From positions 2,232,001 to 2,296,000 of the forward strand of contig NZ_JARVHQ010000001.1 of NCBI RefSeq assembly GCF_040459645.1: a stretch of 64,000 bases of DNA, in the 5' to 3' direction. Each line of letters starts with the position of its first letter. The first letter of the stretch is position 1. The notes beneath the pieces are model-generated. The model searched no databases and was not told the DNA's origin. It worked only from the letters and a program-made list of their open reading frames with translations. The position numbers and the translations under genes were made by a program. Below, one piece after another: positions 16,201 through 24,780 of this stretch. This DNA comes from Bacillus cereus group sp. RP43. Lineage in GTDB: Bacteria; Bacillota; Bacilli; Bacillales; Bacillaceae_G.

Positions 16201-17688
16201 TTATTGAAGTCCCTTCATGAAATTTTGGATTTTTGATGATAATGCAAACAGCAGGATGCTAACTAAAATGGAGATAGCACCAATAACACCAAAGTAAATT
16301 GCTTCTGTTGCAGGATTATACAGTTTAACAACTTGGGCATTTATTGCTTGCGCAGACGCAGTTGATAAGAACCATAAGCTCATGGTTTGCGAAGAGAAAG
16401 CAGCTGGAGCCAGCTTCGTCGTTATTGATAACCCTGAAGGAGATAAACAAACTTCTCCAATTACAATTAAAAAGAAGCTAAGGACTAACCACATAGGATT
16501 CACTAAAGAGTGAGTACCGTTGATTAAAGCCGGAATAATCATAACTAAGAATGAGAAACCTGCAAATAGCAATCCAATAGCGAATTTTTTTGCCGTTGAA
16601 GGCTGCTTCTTGCCTAACTTTATCCAAACCCATGCAAAAATCGGGGCAAGCGTTACGATAAAGATTGGACTTAATGATTGGAACCAAGCGGAATGCAATG
16701 TAATTCCATTGAACTGTAATTGAGTTCGTTGATCCGCGTATGTCGCTAAGATAATAGCACCTTGTTCTTGTATAGACCAAAATATTGTAGCTGCAATAAA
16801 GAGTGGTATATACGCAAGAAGACGAGATTGCTCTACTTTTGTTGTTTTAGGACTACGATACATATAAATGAAATAATAGGCTGGAATAACAATCCCTAAG
16901 ATACTAATCAAGAATGTAAAACGATTTATAGTTAACAACCCAGTTGGAATTGTAACCACACCTAGCAATGTTAATACAACCAGACCAACACTGAAATACT
17001 TAATAGTCTTTTTTCTTTCCGAATCTGATAATGGATTAGGTACTTGCGTACCGACTAGACCAAGGTTTTTCTGTTTTGTTCCAACAAATACCCCTAACCC
17101 AATTGCCATACCAATTGCTGCAACTCCAAAACCAAGGTGGAAATTATATTGCTGACCTAATGTTCCGACAACTAAAGGTGCAAGTAAGGCACCTAAGTTA
17201 ATACCCATGTAGAATATACTGAACCCTGAGTCACGACGCGCATCTGTTTCACTGTATAAACTTCCTACGATGTTCGATATGTTAGGCTTTAACAACCCTG
17301 TTCCTAGAACTAAGAAGACCATAGAGATAAATAACGCACTTTTACTACCCGGTAAAGCTAAAATAAGATGGCCAATCATAATTAAAACCCCACCAAAGAA
17401 TACGGTTTTACTTGGACCAAATAAACGATCCGATATCCATCCACCGATAATACTAGACATGAACAGTAAGGAACCGTAAATTGCCATTATCGAGGTTGCG
17501 GTAGATTGCTCAATTCCTAATCCACCTTTTGCGACCGAATAGTACATATAATACAGTAAAATAGCTCTCATTCCATAATGAGAAAACCTTTCCCAAAACT
17601 CAGTGAAGAATAAAGAGAATAATCCTTTTGGATGCCCAAAAAATCCTGTTTGAGGAATACTTTGAACAAGTTCGTTTTTTTCTTTCAT
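16201..17688 (-). CDS. POT/PTR-family proton-coupled di/tripeptide transporter
   Basis: A 495-residue major-facilitator protein with about 14 hydrophobic helices. The POT signature ExxERF(x)YYG appears as FFTEFWERFSHYGMRAILLY (residues 27-46), and the family motif around GSLYSETDARRDSGFSIFYMGINLG lies near 145-170. Such transporters import di- and tripeptides with protons. Length and helix number match DtpT-type transporters. The gene is intact although gene fragments lie on both sides. The start ATG has a rather distant GGGG site. Peptide uptake could supply substrate to the pcp operon upstream, which is only inference. Confidence 0.9.
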   Translation of the reverse strand: MKEKNELVQSIPQTGFFGHPKGLFSLFFTEFWERFSHYGMRAILLYYMYYSVAKGGLGIEQSTATSIMAIYGSLLFMSSIIGGWISDRLFGPSKTVFFGGVLIMIGHLILALPGSKSALFISMVFLVLGTGLLKPNISNIVGSLYSETDARRDSGFSIFYMGINLGALLAPLVVGTLGQQYNFHLGFGVAAIGMAIGLGVFVGTKQKNLGLVGTQVPNPLSDSERKKTIKYFSVGLVVLTLLGVVTIPTGLLTINRFTFLISILGIVIPAYYFIYMYRSPKTTKVEQSRLLAYIPLFIAATIFWSIQEQGAIILATYADQRTQLQFNGITLHSAWFQSLSPIFIVTLAPIFAWVWIKLGKKQPSTAKKFAIGLLFAGFSFLVMIIPALINGTHSLVNPMWLVLSFFLIVIGEVCLSPSGLSITTKLAPAAFSSQTMSLWFLSTASAQAINAQVVKLYNPATEAIYFGVIGAISILVSILLFALSSKIQNFMKGLQ

Positions 17689-17784
17689 AATGTTAATATT
17701 ACCCCTTATTAATTTTTGATATTATACAAGTATAACTTAAGAGGCTCCCAGTAGTCCATAACTATCTAAGCCCATCGATGAAGA

Positions 17785-17806
17785 AAAGCAGCCTTCTGGC
17801 TGCTTT
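17785..17806 (-). terminator. Terminator-like hairpin
   Basis: Perfect nine-bp arms AAAGCAGCC / GGCTGCTTT with a TTCT loop, immediately after the stop codon of the minus-strand fragment at 17807. Confidence 0.65.
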
Positions 17807-17986
17807 CTAAATGAAGTGAAAAATCGTCATTTGCTCATTAGACACATCTACCTCTAAACAATCCAAAATTGATTGTGAGAGTGCTTTAGCTACTAAGAAT
17901 GCTACGCCATTACCAACAAGTGTATCTTTGTGTTTCCTAGCAAGGCCGACTACATTCTCCATAACATAATCAGTTGTGAATTTATT
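17807..17986 (-). pseudogene. C-terminal remnant, compatible with a DNA cytosine methyltransferase
   Basis: An open frame of about 59 codons on the minus strand, with a possible ATG at 17962 but no ribosome binding site. The segment LVGNGVAFLVAKALSQSILD resembles motif X of C5-methyltransferases (typically GNxVPxxLAxxIAxxI), though the usual Pro pair is missing. It is followed by a terminator hairpin, as for a gene's natural end. Further upstream another frame (about 17990-18090) reads LNPNFFGRNYNFQGNYCS, suggesting frameshifts. Best seen as a decayed gene; the methyltransferase reading is tentative. Confidence 0.4.
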
Positions 17987-18097
17987 TTAATGGAACAGTA
18001 GTTACCTTGGAAATTGTAATTACGCCCAAAAAAGTTTGGGTTTAGATAATGCAACGTAGTAAGTAAACCGAATTGTACAACACCTCCTGTAAACAAC

Positions 18098-18106
18098 TGG
18101 TATAAT
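18098..18106 (+). promoter_or_regulatory. Extended -10 promoter element for the sirtuin gene
   Basis: TGGTATAAT at 18098-18106 is a textbook extended -10, placed about 30 bases before the sirtuin start codon. No good -35 element is seen at 17 bp. Confidence 0.5.
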
Positions 18107-18137
18107 AAGTATAGGAAAATATATAGAGGTGATTTTT

Positions 18138-18866
18138 GTGCAGCAATTTGAAGAAGTACGTTCAATTTTAGAAAAAGCGAAGAAAATTACAGTGTTAACA
18201 GGTGCTGGTGCAAGCACAGAAAGTGGAATCCCTGATTTTCGTTCAGCAAATGGATTATATGCTGATGCGAATGTAGAGATGTATTTGTCGAGAGGCTATT
18301 ATAATAGAAATCCGAAAGAGTTTTGGAAGCATTATAAAGAAATCTTTCAAATTAATACGTTTCATCAATATAAACCAAATCGAGGGCATCGCTTTTTAGC
18401 GGAGCTAGAAGAACAAGGGAAAGACATAACGATTTTAACGCAAAATATTGATGGTTTGCATCAAGTAGGTGGTAGTAAACATGTAATTGATTTACATGGA
18501 ACACTTCAAACTGCACATTGTCCGAAGTGTAAAACGGGATATGATTTACAATATATGATTGATCATGAAGTACCGCGTTGCGGGAAGTGTAATTTCATTC
18601 TAAACCCAGATGTTGTTTTATACGGAGATACGTTACCACAATATCAAAATGCGATAAAACGTTTATATGAAACAGATGTACTTCTCGTAATGGGAACGTC
18701 ATTAAAAGTACAGCCTGTCGCTTCATTCCCAGAAATCGCAAAGAGAGAAGTAGGCGCAACAACAATTTTAGTAAATGAAGAGTTAACAGGGCAAGAATAC
18801 AATTTTGATTTTGTTTTTCAAAATAAGATTGGTGAATTTGCCAAAGGGTTATCTTCGATTAAATAA
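18138..18866 (+). CDS. Sir2-family NAD-dependent protein deacylase
   Basis: A 242-residue sirtuin that removes acyl groups from protein lysines using NAD. All class motifs are present: GAGASTESGIPDFRS (about 23-37), TQNIDGLHQVGG (about 100-111), catalytic His in VIDLHGTL, the structural-zinc Cys quartet (CPKCK and CGKCN), and the late MGTSLKVQP. I prefer GTG at 18138, six bases after GAGGTG, to the in-frame GTG at 18129 that overlaps that site. It is monocistronic and similar in size to B. subtilis SrtN. Confidence 0.92.
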   Translation: MQQFEEVRSILEKAKKITVLTGAGASTESGIPDFRSANGLYADANVEMYLSRGYYNRNPKEFWKHYKEIFQINTFHQYKPNRGHRFLAELEEQGKDITILTQNIDGLHQVGGSKHVIDLHGTLQTAHCPKCKTGYDLQYMIDHEVPRCGKCNFILNPDVVLYGDTLPQYQNAIKRLYETDVLLVMGTSLKVQPVASFPEIAKREVGATTILVNEELTGQEYNFDFVFQNKIGEFAKGLSSIK

Positions 18867-18884
18867 GTTTTTGTTTTCGTAAAG

Positions 18885-18919
18885 AAACTGAGGTGAATGA
18901 TGTCCACCTCAGTTTTTTT
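18885..18919 (+). terminator. Rho-independent terminator
   Basis: AAACTGAGGTG and CACCTCAGTTT arms followed by further T residues, just after the sirtuin gene. Confidence 0.85.
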
Positions 18920-19109
18920 GTATGAATTATATTCATGTTATTGCGTATAAGGGGAATGGTAATAAATAGGATGAGAAAATAAAAAACTGAAAATTAAATC
19001 TTTTATTTCTTTTGTAATTAATATAAAATTCTATATATAGCATATAAATAAATTTAATACATAATGATTCATGCGTAGAAATGTTAATAGAATGAAGCGA
19101 GGGAGCAAA

Positions 19110-21248
19110 ATGAGACAGAAAAAGGAGAAACAGAAACAGTCGAAAAAGAAAAAGACTCATATTCCGTTTCGGTTAAATGTACTATTTTTTATCGTTTTTC
19201 TTTTATTTTCAGCTATTATTATTCAATTAGGTAAAGTACAAATCATTGACGGAGAAACGTATCGAAATGAAGTGAATAAAAAGGAAGATGTAACGGTGAG
19301 TACGCCAGTTCCGAGAGGGAAGATGTTTGACCGGGAAGGGAAAGTTATTGTAAATAATAAACCGTTACGAACTGTTACATATACGAAGATGAAAGGAGTG
19401 GACTCAAAAGAGGTTTTAATAGTGGCAAGAAATTTAGCACAGCTAATTGAAATGCCGCAAGAAGATATGGACAAGTTAACAGAGACAGATAAAAAAGACT
19501 TTTGGATGCAGTTAAATGAAAAACGCGCAGCAACAAAAGTAACGAAAGAAGATGAGAGTAAATTTAGGAAGCAGGAAATAGAAGGGAAAGACTTAGATAA
19601 GAAAGTAGAAGAGTTGAGACGAGAAAGAATTACACAAGAAGAATTAAACGAGCTTTCGAAAGAGGATATAGAAGTACTAGCAATTAAAAGCAAAATGAAT
19701 GCGGGATATAAAATGACGCCACAAATCGTCAAAAAAGATGTAAGTCAAAATGAATATGCAGTAGTGAGTGAAAGATTATCGATCTTGCCAGGCGTAGATA
19801 CGACTGTGGATTGGGAACGAGAATATCCTAATGATAAAATACTACGTTCTGTACTTGGTAGTGTTTCTACTGAGAATGAGGGATTACCAAGGGAGCAATT
19901 AGACTATTATTTAGTGCGAGATTATAACCGAAATGATCGTATTGGTAAGAGTTACATCGAAAAACAATACGAAGATGTGTTACATGGAACGAAAGAACAG
20001 TCTAAAAATATTACGGATAAAGCTGGAAATATTATTCGGACTGAAAAAGTGACAAAAGGAAAAAGTGGAAATAATTTAATGTTAACAGTTGATATGGATT
20101 TACAGAAAAAGGTGGAGGAAAGTCTTGAAAGGAATTTAAGGGCATTTCATTCTTCTGAACCGATGATGGATCGTGCATTCGTCGTTATGATGAATCCGAA
20201 AAATGGTCAAATTCTATCATTAGCAGGAAAGAAAATTGTAAATAAAGATGGCGGGATGCAAATAGAAGACTACGCTTTAGGAACGATGATAAGTTCTTAC
20301 GAGTTAGGATCAACGGTGAAAGGAGCTACGTTATTAGCTGGATATCAAGCAGGGGTGATTAAGCCATATACGCATTTCTTTGATGCACCAATGTACTTTA
20401 AAGGAAGTTCGAAGCCGAAGAAATCTTGGAAAGAATTTGGAGATATTGATGATTTAAGAGCTTTGCAAGTGTCATCGAACGTATATATGTTTAATACAGC
20501 TTTAAAAATGGCAGGTATTGATTATGTACCAAACAATCCGTTAGATATTAAACAAGAAACATTCAATAAAATGCGCTATTACTTTAGACAATTTGGTTTA
20601 GGTGTACCAACCGGTATTGACCTTCCAAATGAATCGATTGGTCAAATGGGTAGAACAGATGATATACCTGGTTTTTTACTTGACTATGCCATTGGACAAT
20701 ATGATACATATACGCCGCTTCAGCTTGCGCAATATATGTCAACGATTGCAAATGGTGGTTACCGAATGAAACCACAAATTGTACAAGAAATTAGAGAGCA
20801 ACCGAATAGACCAGAGGAAGTCGGGAAAGTTATGCAATCGATGGAACCAGTTGTGTTAAATCGAGTGGATATGGATCTGTCATATATAAATCATGTGAAA
20901 GAAGGATTTAGAAGGGTTTTCCAAGAGGCTGATGGGACAGGTACTGGAACTTTTAAAGGCTTACCTTATAAACCGGCTGGGAAAACAGGAACAGCAGAAA
21001 CAGTGTACGGTGGAGAAAGTGATATTGGAAGAGATGAAAACAACTATCGAAAAAAATGTTATAATTTAACTCTCGCCGGGTATGCGCCATATGATGCTGA
21101 TCCGGAAGTTGCTTTTTCTGTTGTTGTGCCATGGGTAAATAATGATAAATCAGGTATTAATTCTGCAATTGGTAAAGAGGTTTTGGATGCATATTTTGAC
21201 TTAAAAACGCAGAGATCGGTTGCAAGTCCAGTCCCAGTAGCACAATAG
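19110..21248 (+). CDS. Class B penicillin-binding protein (transpeptidase)
   Basis: A 712-residue membrane-anchored transpeptidase that cross-links peptidoglycan. A lysine-rich cytoplasmic tail and one membrane helix (about 22-42) precede the dimerisation domain (PRGKMFDREGKVI near 70), a charged helical insertion (about 105-190) and the catalytic domain with SxxK as STVK (about 401-404), SxN as SSN (455-457) and KTG (625-627). Layout is close to B. subtilis PbpA/PBP2a-type elongation enzymes. I chose the ATG at 19110 after a GAGGGAG site; an upstream ATG at 19071 lacks one. A signal peptidase I gene follows after 116 bases. Confidence 0.9.
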   Translation: MRQKKEKQKQSKKKKTHIPFRLNVLFFIVFLLFSAIIIQLGKVQIIDGETYRNEVNKKEDVTVSTPVPRGKMFDREGKVIVNNKPLRTVTYTKMKGVDSKEVLIVARNLAQLIEMPQEDMDKLTETDKKDFWMQLNEKRAATKVTKEDESKFRKQEIEGKDLDKKVEELRRERITQEELNELSKEDIEVLAIKSKMNAGYKMTPQIVKKDVSQNEYAVVSERLSILPGVDTTVDWEREYPNDKILRSVLGSVSTENEGLPREQLDYYLVRDYNRNDRIGKSYIEKQYEDVLHGTKEQSKNITDKAGNIIRTEKVTKGKSGNNLMLTVDMDLQKKVEESLERNLRAFHSSEPMMDRAFVVMMNPKNGQILSLAGKKIVNKDGGMQIEDYALGTMISSYELGSTVKGATLLAGYQAGVIKPYTHFFDAPMYFKGSSKPKKSWKEFGDIDDLRALQVSSNVYMFNTALKMAGIDYVPNNPLDIKQETFNKMRYYFRQFGLGVPTGIDLPNESIGQMGRTDDIPGFLLDYAIGQYDTYTPLQLAQYMSTIANGGYRMKPQIVQEIREQPNRPEEVGKVMQSMEPVVLNRVDMDLSYINHVKEGFRRVFQEADGTGTGTFKGLPYKPAGKTGTAETVYGGESDIGRDENNYRKKCYNLTLAGYAPYDADPEVAFSVVVPWVNNDKSGINSAIGKEVLDAYFDLKTQRSVASPVPVAQ

Positions 21249-21364
21249 CCGAGTAAGGAACAGTAAAAAACTTCAAATTGTAGTATATCACTGCGCAAAT
21301 GAAAGCATATTGTGCAGTGATATATTTTTGAGTTGAAAAGTGTTTTGATAAGGTGGGAATGGAT

Positions 21365-21886
21365 ATGAAAGAGAAGATTAAGAGAGGTTGGGGAAAGTAC
21401 ATACTATTTATATTTGTCCTAGTAGTAACGTACCAGTCTTTCACTCTATGTAAAGTGGAAGGAAAATCAATGCAGCCAACTTTACATGAAGAAGACTACG
21501 TATTTGTAAATAAAGCCGCTGTACATTTTTCTAGCTTACAGCACGGAGAAATCGTCATTATTAAGGAAGAGGATGAGTCGAAATATTATGTGAAACGCGT
21601 AATAGGACTTCCTGGTGACGTAATTAACATAACGAATGGAGCTGTATACGTAAATGACAGAAAGCAAGATGAACCTTATATAAATAAAGATTTATACAAC
21701 AATACACAAGTGTTTTACAACTTTCAAAAGACAAAGATTCCGCCAAATAAGTTATTTGTAATGGGAGACAATCGTGAACATAGTAAGGATAGTCGAAATG
21801 GTTTAGGTTATATTGAAGAAGATAACGTTATTGGCAAGGTGGAATTTATATATTATCCTTTTTCGAAAATGAAAATACTAGACTAG
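21365..21886 (+). CDS. Type I signal peptidase (second copy)
   Basis: A 173-residue signal peptidase I with one membrane helix (about 12-27), catalytic Ser in GKSMQPTL (Ser35), Lys in KRVIGLPGD (Lys77) and box E in MGDNREHSKDSRNGLG. It differs clearly from the copy at 8947, so it is a paralogue rather than a recent duplicate. The ATG at 21365 gives eight bases of spacing to AAGGTGG; ATG 21359 and GTG 21353 are too close. It follows the PBP gene, and cotranscription is possible. Confidence 0.88.
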   Translation: MKEKIKRGWGKYILFIFVLVVTYQSFTLCKVEGKSMQPTLHEEDYVFVNKAAVHFSSLQHGEIVIIKEEDESKYYVKRVIGLPGDVINITNGAVYVNDRKQDEPYINKDLYNNTQVFYNFQKTKIPPNKLFVMGDNREHSKDSRNGLGYIEEDNVIGKVEFIYYPFSKMKILD

Positions 21887-21940
21887 TTTATGTAAAACAT
21901 CTCGTTTCACAATAGGAAAAGATGCGTTAAAATACTAAGA

Positions 21941-21975
21941 AAAAGCCAAATCCTTTATTGGGATTTGGCTTTTTT
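21941..21975. terminator. Bidirectional Rho-independent terminator
   Basis: AAAAGCCAAATCC and GGATTTGGCTTTT arms between the convergent signal peptidase and methyltransferase genes. Confidence 0.85.
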
Positions 21976-21997
21976 GTAGTGAATGCTAATTCAAATT

Positions 21998-22762
21998 TTA
22001 CTCTTCATAATTTGCTTTAATAATAAAGCGGTGTTGCTTCACATCGAAATATCCTTTTTGCAAGATGATTTCATGTATGCGATACAATTCCTCATTATAG
22101 CTTTCTACTGTAAATTCAGGAATTTGCCACGGAATTGCTTTTAGGTAATAGACAACAGAACCGACATCATAAAAACGCTGAAGAGGGAACTCTTCCTTCG
22201 CTTCTAAAATTGTAAATCCGCTTTTCCTCAATTCACTACATGCCGTTTTGAGTGACCAACTTGAAAATTCGCTATTCAGCGGTGTGCCAAACTGCTCATT
22301 AAGTTCCGCACAATCAAGACCACCGACTTGTTGTGTAAGAAATGTTCCATTGGTGGAAAGAATTCTTTTCACCTCAGAAGCAGAATATGATTCATGTTGA
22401 TTCACAATTAAATCAAACTGATCATCTTGAAATGGTAAAGTAGTATCATCAGTCACTTTTACAACTGTAACTCCTAGAGGTTCTAATTTCTTTCGTGCAA
22501 TTGGTACATTTGGAGCATAGCCCTCAGTAGCGTATATAGTTGGCGGGAACGGTTGTAACATAGATAAAAACTCTCCGCCACCAGTCCCCATATCTAGCAC
22601 TGATTTTGCACGCTGCATAAGCTGGAAAGCAGTGCTACCGTATGACCATGATAGGGGCTCGCTATTCATACGGCCAGTTTCTGAAATGAAAGAGAAATCC
22701 CAGCCGCTAAAGTTTGTCTTTGCACTTTCTAATAGTGCTGAAAATAATGGATCACGTTTCAT
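21998..22762 (-). CDS. Class I SAM-dependent methyltransferase
   Basis: A 254-residue Rossmann-fold methyltransferase. SAM-binding motif I is VLDMGTGGGEFLSML (about 56-70), the acidic motif II region reads IYATEGYAPNV, and motif IV is DQFDLIVNQHESY. A C-terminal domain of about 90 residues carries no feature that reveals the substrate; small-molecule or RNA methylation are both possible. GGAGG lies before the ATG, and the gene is transcribed alone towards the shared terminator. Confidence 0.8.
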   Translation of the reverse strand: MKRDPLFSALLESAKTNFSGWDFSFISETGRMNSEPLSWSYGSTAFQLMQRAKSVLDMGTGGGEFLSMLQPFPPTIYATEGYAPNVPIARKKLEPLGVTVVKVTDDTTLPFQDDQFDLIVNQHESYSASEVKRILSTNGTFLTQQVGGLDCAELNEQFGTPLNSEFSSWSLKTACSELRKSGFTILEAKEEFPLQRFYDVGSVVYYLKAIPWQIPEFTVESYNEELYRIHEIILQKGYFDVKQHRFIIKANYEE

Positions 22763-22959
22763 ATTGTTGTCCTCCTACTTCGTTAATGAATGATATAGTA
22801 AGAAAAGAAAAAGGGAGGACCTCTTATTAAAATGAAGCGGTTTTACGTTTCGTGTTCGAATAAATTCATATAAATTCGCTCCTTGTGAGAATGGTTATTT
22901 ATATATTCGGGAGTATCGAGTGAAAATCCTTTGAAATTATAGGGGAAGGCAGTTGTTTA

Positions 22960-23451
22960 ATGAAAAATTGGATGGAGTTTACAGACAAAGAGTACGACCA
23001 AATTTGGGACATGATAGATAGTAAGCTTAAGTTTTTGCCAAGTGTCTCTATATTCCCATCATTTAAGGTGCCAAGTCCTTTTGTAACATATGATATTTCT
23101 CATTACTTCGGAGAGTCGGTAGATTTAAATGTATATGACGATCTGGAAGAAAAAGCATTACTAGTTTTTAAAGAGAATACAGTATCGGATGAATATATAA
23201 TGGCACTTGATTGGCAACATGAATGTTACTGGGTAAATCCACATTTAAAGTTCGATAGAAATGAATTTGATGAGTGGACAATCCCGATTTTTCCAAATGG
23301 AGATTACTATTTCTTTATTCAGAAGGACTTTAAGTGGGGGTATTTAGGTCATCCTTGGGAGAAGAGTATAACGATATTTGGAAAAGAATTAATAGATGCT
23401 TTTGCACAACATAAACCGGAAATGTTTTATAAGATTTTAAGACAAGGTTAA
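22960..23451 (+). CDS. DUF2716 domain protein
   Basis: A 163-residue, aromatic-rich cytoplasmic protein without signal or membrane segments. Segments such as VTYDISHYF, ALDWQHECYWVNPHL and IPIFPNGDYYFFIQKDFKWG match the DUF2716 family, which is frequent in Bacillus and has no known function. A GGGGAAGG site precedes the ATG. A perfect 17-bp-arm terminator follows directly. Confidence 0.7.
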   Translation: MKNWMEFTDKEYDQIWDMIDSKLKFLPSVSIFPSFKVPSPFVTYDISHYFGESVDLNVYDDLEEKALLVFKENTVSDEYIMALDWQHECYWVNPHLKFDRNEFDEWTIPIFPNGDYYFFIQKDFKWGYLGHPWEKSITIFGKELIDAFAQHKPEMFYKILRQG

Positions 23452-23464
23452 TGTTTAAAAGAGA

Positions 23465-23503
23465 AAAAACGTTTATACTTCCAAATGAAGTATAAACGTT
23501 TTT
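23465..23503. terminator. Rho-independent terminator (symmetrical)
   Basis: Seventeen-base perfect arms (23465-23481 / 23487-23503) around a CAAAT loop, 13 bases after the DUF2716 stop codon; A and T runs allow use on both strands. Confidence 0.85.
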
Positions 23504-23548
23504 ATTATTAGCTGTTTTCATATAGATTGTTGCTTTCTTTACAAATAC

Positions 23549-24319
23549 TTAAAAACAAAAATCTTTTGGTAAAGTGCCATTTTTTATCATCGTTCTTAAT
23601 CCATGTTTCATAATCCAAGGATTAACAGGATGGTTTTTATCGAGTAATTGTTGCAACCATTGAAAAACGAGTTCGTTATTTTCTTTCGTAATATCATTAA
23701 TGTGATTGGCTACAGATTTTTGAACATACTTAGAAGGATCATTCATTAATGGCTCAAGAAGCTTTAAATTATTTCTGTAGTCACCTTTCAGAGCTCCGAT
23801 TTTTTTTGCCCAAGGAAGTCTTGGTCTAGTACCTTCTGAAACTAATCTCCTGATGTGGCTGTTTTCGTCACGTAACCACTGTTGCAATATGTCCAAGGTT
23901 TCTTCATGGTATTTTTCAAGATAAGGACGAATGGCATATTCAGCAGTATTTCTTTTTGTTATTTCATACATTGCGTTGAATGAGGAGTCAAAATCGTTAA
24001 GGCCATATTTTTCAACGTATTTTGCGATAGGCATATACATATAACCCTTTGTAAATGTGCCGACTTCTGTTGTATTTTCTGGTCCTAATGTTTTCAGTAA
24101 TATATGTATTGCTTCATTAAAATCTTTTTGTAATGCATTGTGTAATTCATCTGCTATTACTTCTACACGTTGCTTTAACTCTAAATTTTCAACTTTATAT
24201 GTTACGGAATCTATAAATTTTTTTTTAGAGAAATTAGAATCATGTTTAGAAATAGAATCAGCCATTTTTTCTGCTAATTCTTCGTTGAATAAAAATTTTA
24301 ACGGAACATATTTGCCCAT
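23549..24319 (-). CDS. alkC: DNA alkylation repair protein, AlkC-like HEAT-repeat glycosylase
   Basis: A 256-residue all-helical protein of the AlkC/AlkD superfamily, DNA glycosylases that excise 3-alkylpurines using HEAT-like repeats. Its SEGTRPRLPWAKKIGAL segment near 160-176 and the following paired helices (DPSKYVQKSVANHINDI, NPWIMKHGLRTMIKNG) are features I associate with the AlkC branch rather than AlkD. The gene has a GAGGTG site at the ATG. A HesB-like gene begins 300 bases upstream on the same strand, but the short gap leaves cotranscription possible. Confidence 0.75.
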   Translation of the reverse strand: MGKYVPLKFLFNEELAEKMADSISKHDSNFSKKKFIDSVTYKVENLELKQRVEVIADELHNALQKDFNEAIHILLKTLGPENTTEVGTFTKGYMYMPIAKYVEKYGLNDFDSSFNAMYEITKRNTAEYAIRPYLEKYHEETLDILQQWLRDENSHIRRLVSEGTRPRLPWAKKIGALKGDYRNNLKLLEPLMNDPSKYVQKSVANHINDITKENNELVFQWLQQLLDKNHPVNPWIMKHGLRTMIKNGTLPKDFCF

Positions 24320-24351
24320 TTTTTCACCTCAGTGGTCAGTTGAAACAATTG

Positions 24352-24657
24352 TTATTTTTTTATCGACAATCCATACACCAACGTCTCACTAGGAGTCGTA
24401 ATGCTAAAACCAGTCGTCTTATAATCAAGTTTTAACGTATCACCAGTGTAGTCTTTCGTGAATGAGTCCATTTGTACAATAAGCTGTTCATCTTCATAAA
24501 CAACATCATCTGCATTATATGTATCCCAAATTAAATCAACATCAACGAAAATGCTGCAAGAGTTTGTCATAGTTCCTCTAATGCGAATAATCTTTTTGTC
24601 TTCACGTTCTAGTCTATGTATAGCTACTATTGCTTCATCAGTAATACGAATGTTCAT
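24352..24657 (-). CDS. HesB/IscA-like iron-sulfur cluster biosynthesis family protein
   Basis: A 101-residue protein of the HesB-like fold (MNIRITDEAIVAIHRL opening, then alternating strands). It holds only one Cys (NSCSIF), whereas true IscA/SufA scaffolds use three, so iron-sulfur carriage is doubtful. Similar short HesB-like proteins are common in Bacillus. I took the ATG at 24657, because translation starting further upstream would cross low-complexity sequence; the ribosome binding site is weak. Confidence 0.7.
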   Translation of the reverse strand: MNIRITDEAIVAIHRLEREDKKIIRIRGTMTNSCSIFVDVDLIWDTYNADDVVYEDEQLIVQMDSFTKDYTGDTLKLDYKTTGFSITTPSETLVYGLSIKK

Positions 24658-24735
24658 GTAATCCCAACCTTTATTTATATTTCCTCTATTATTGCAAAAA
24701 CAGTGGCAATAGGGAAGGGAGATGAATTGTAATAA

Positions 24736-24767
24736 AAAACGAGCAAACAAATTTGTTTGCTCGTTTT
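24736..24767. terminator. Rho-independent terminator (palindrome of 16 + 16 bases)
   Basis: A perfect palindrome with no spacer (core GCAAACAAATTTGTTTGC) lying 13 bases after the lysP stop on the minus strand. It separates lysP from the HesB-like gene. Confidence 0.8.
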
Positions 24768-24780
24768 GCTATACTTCCTT

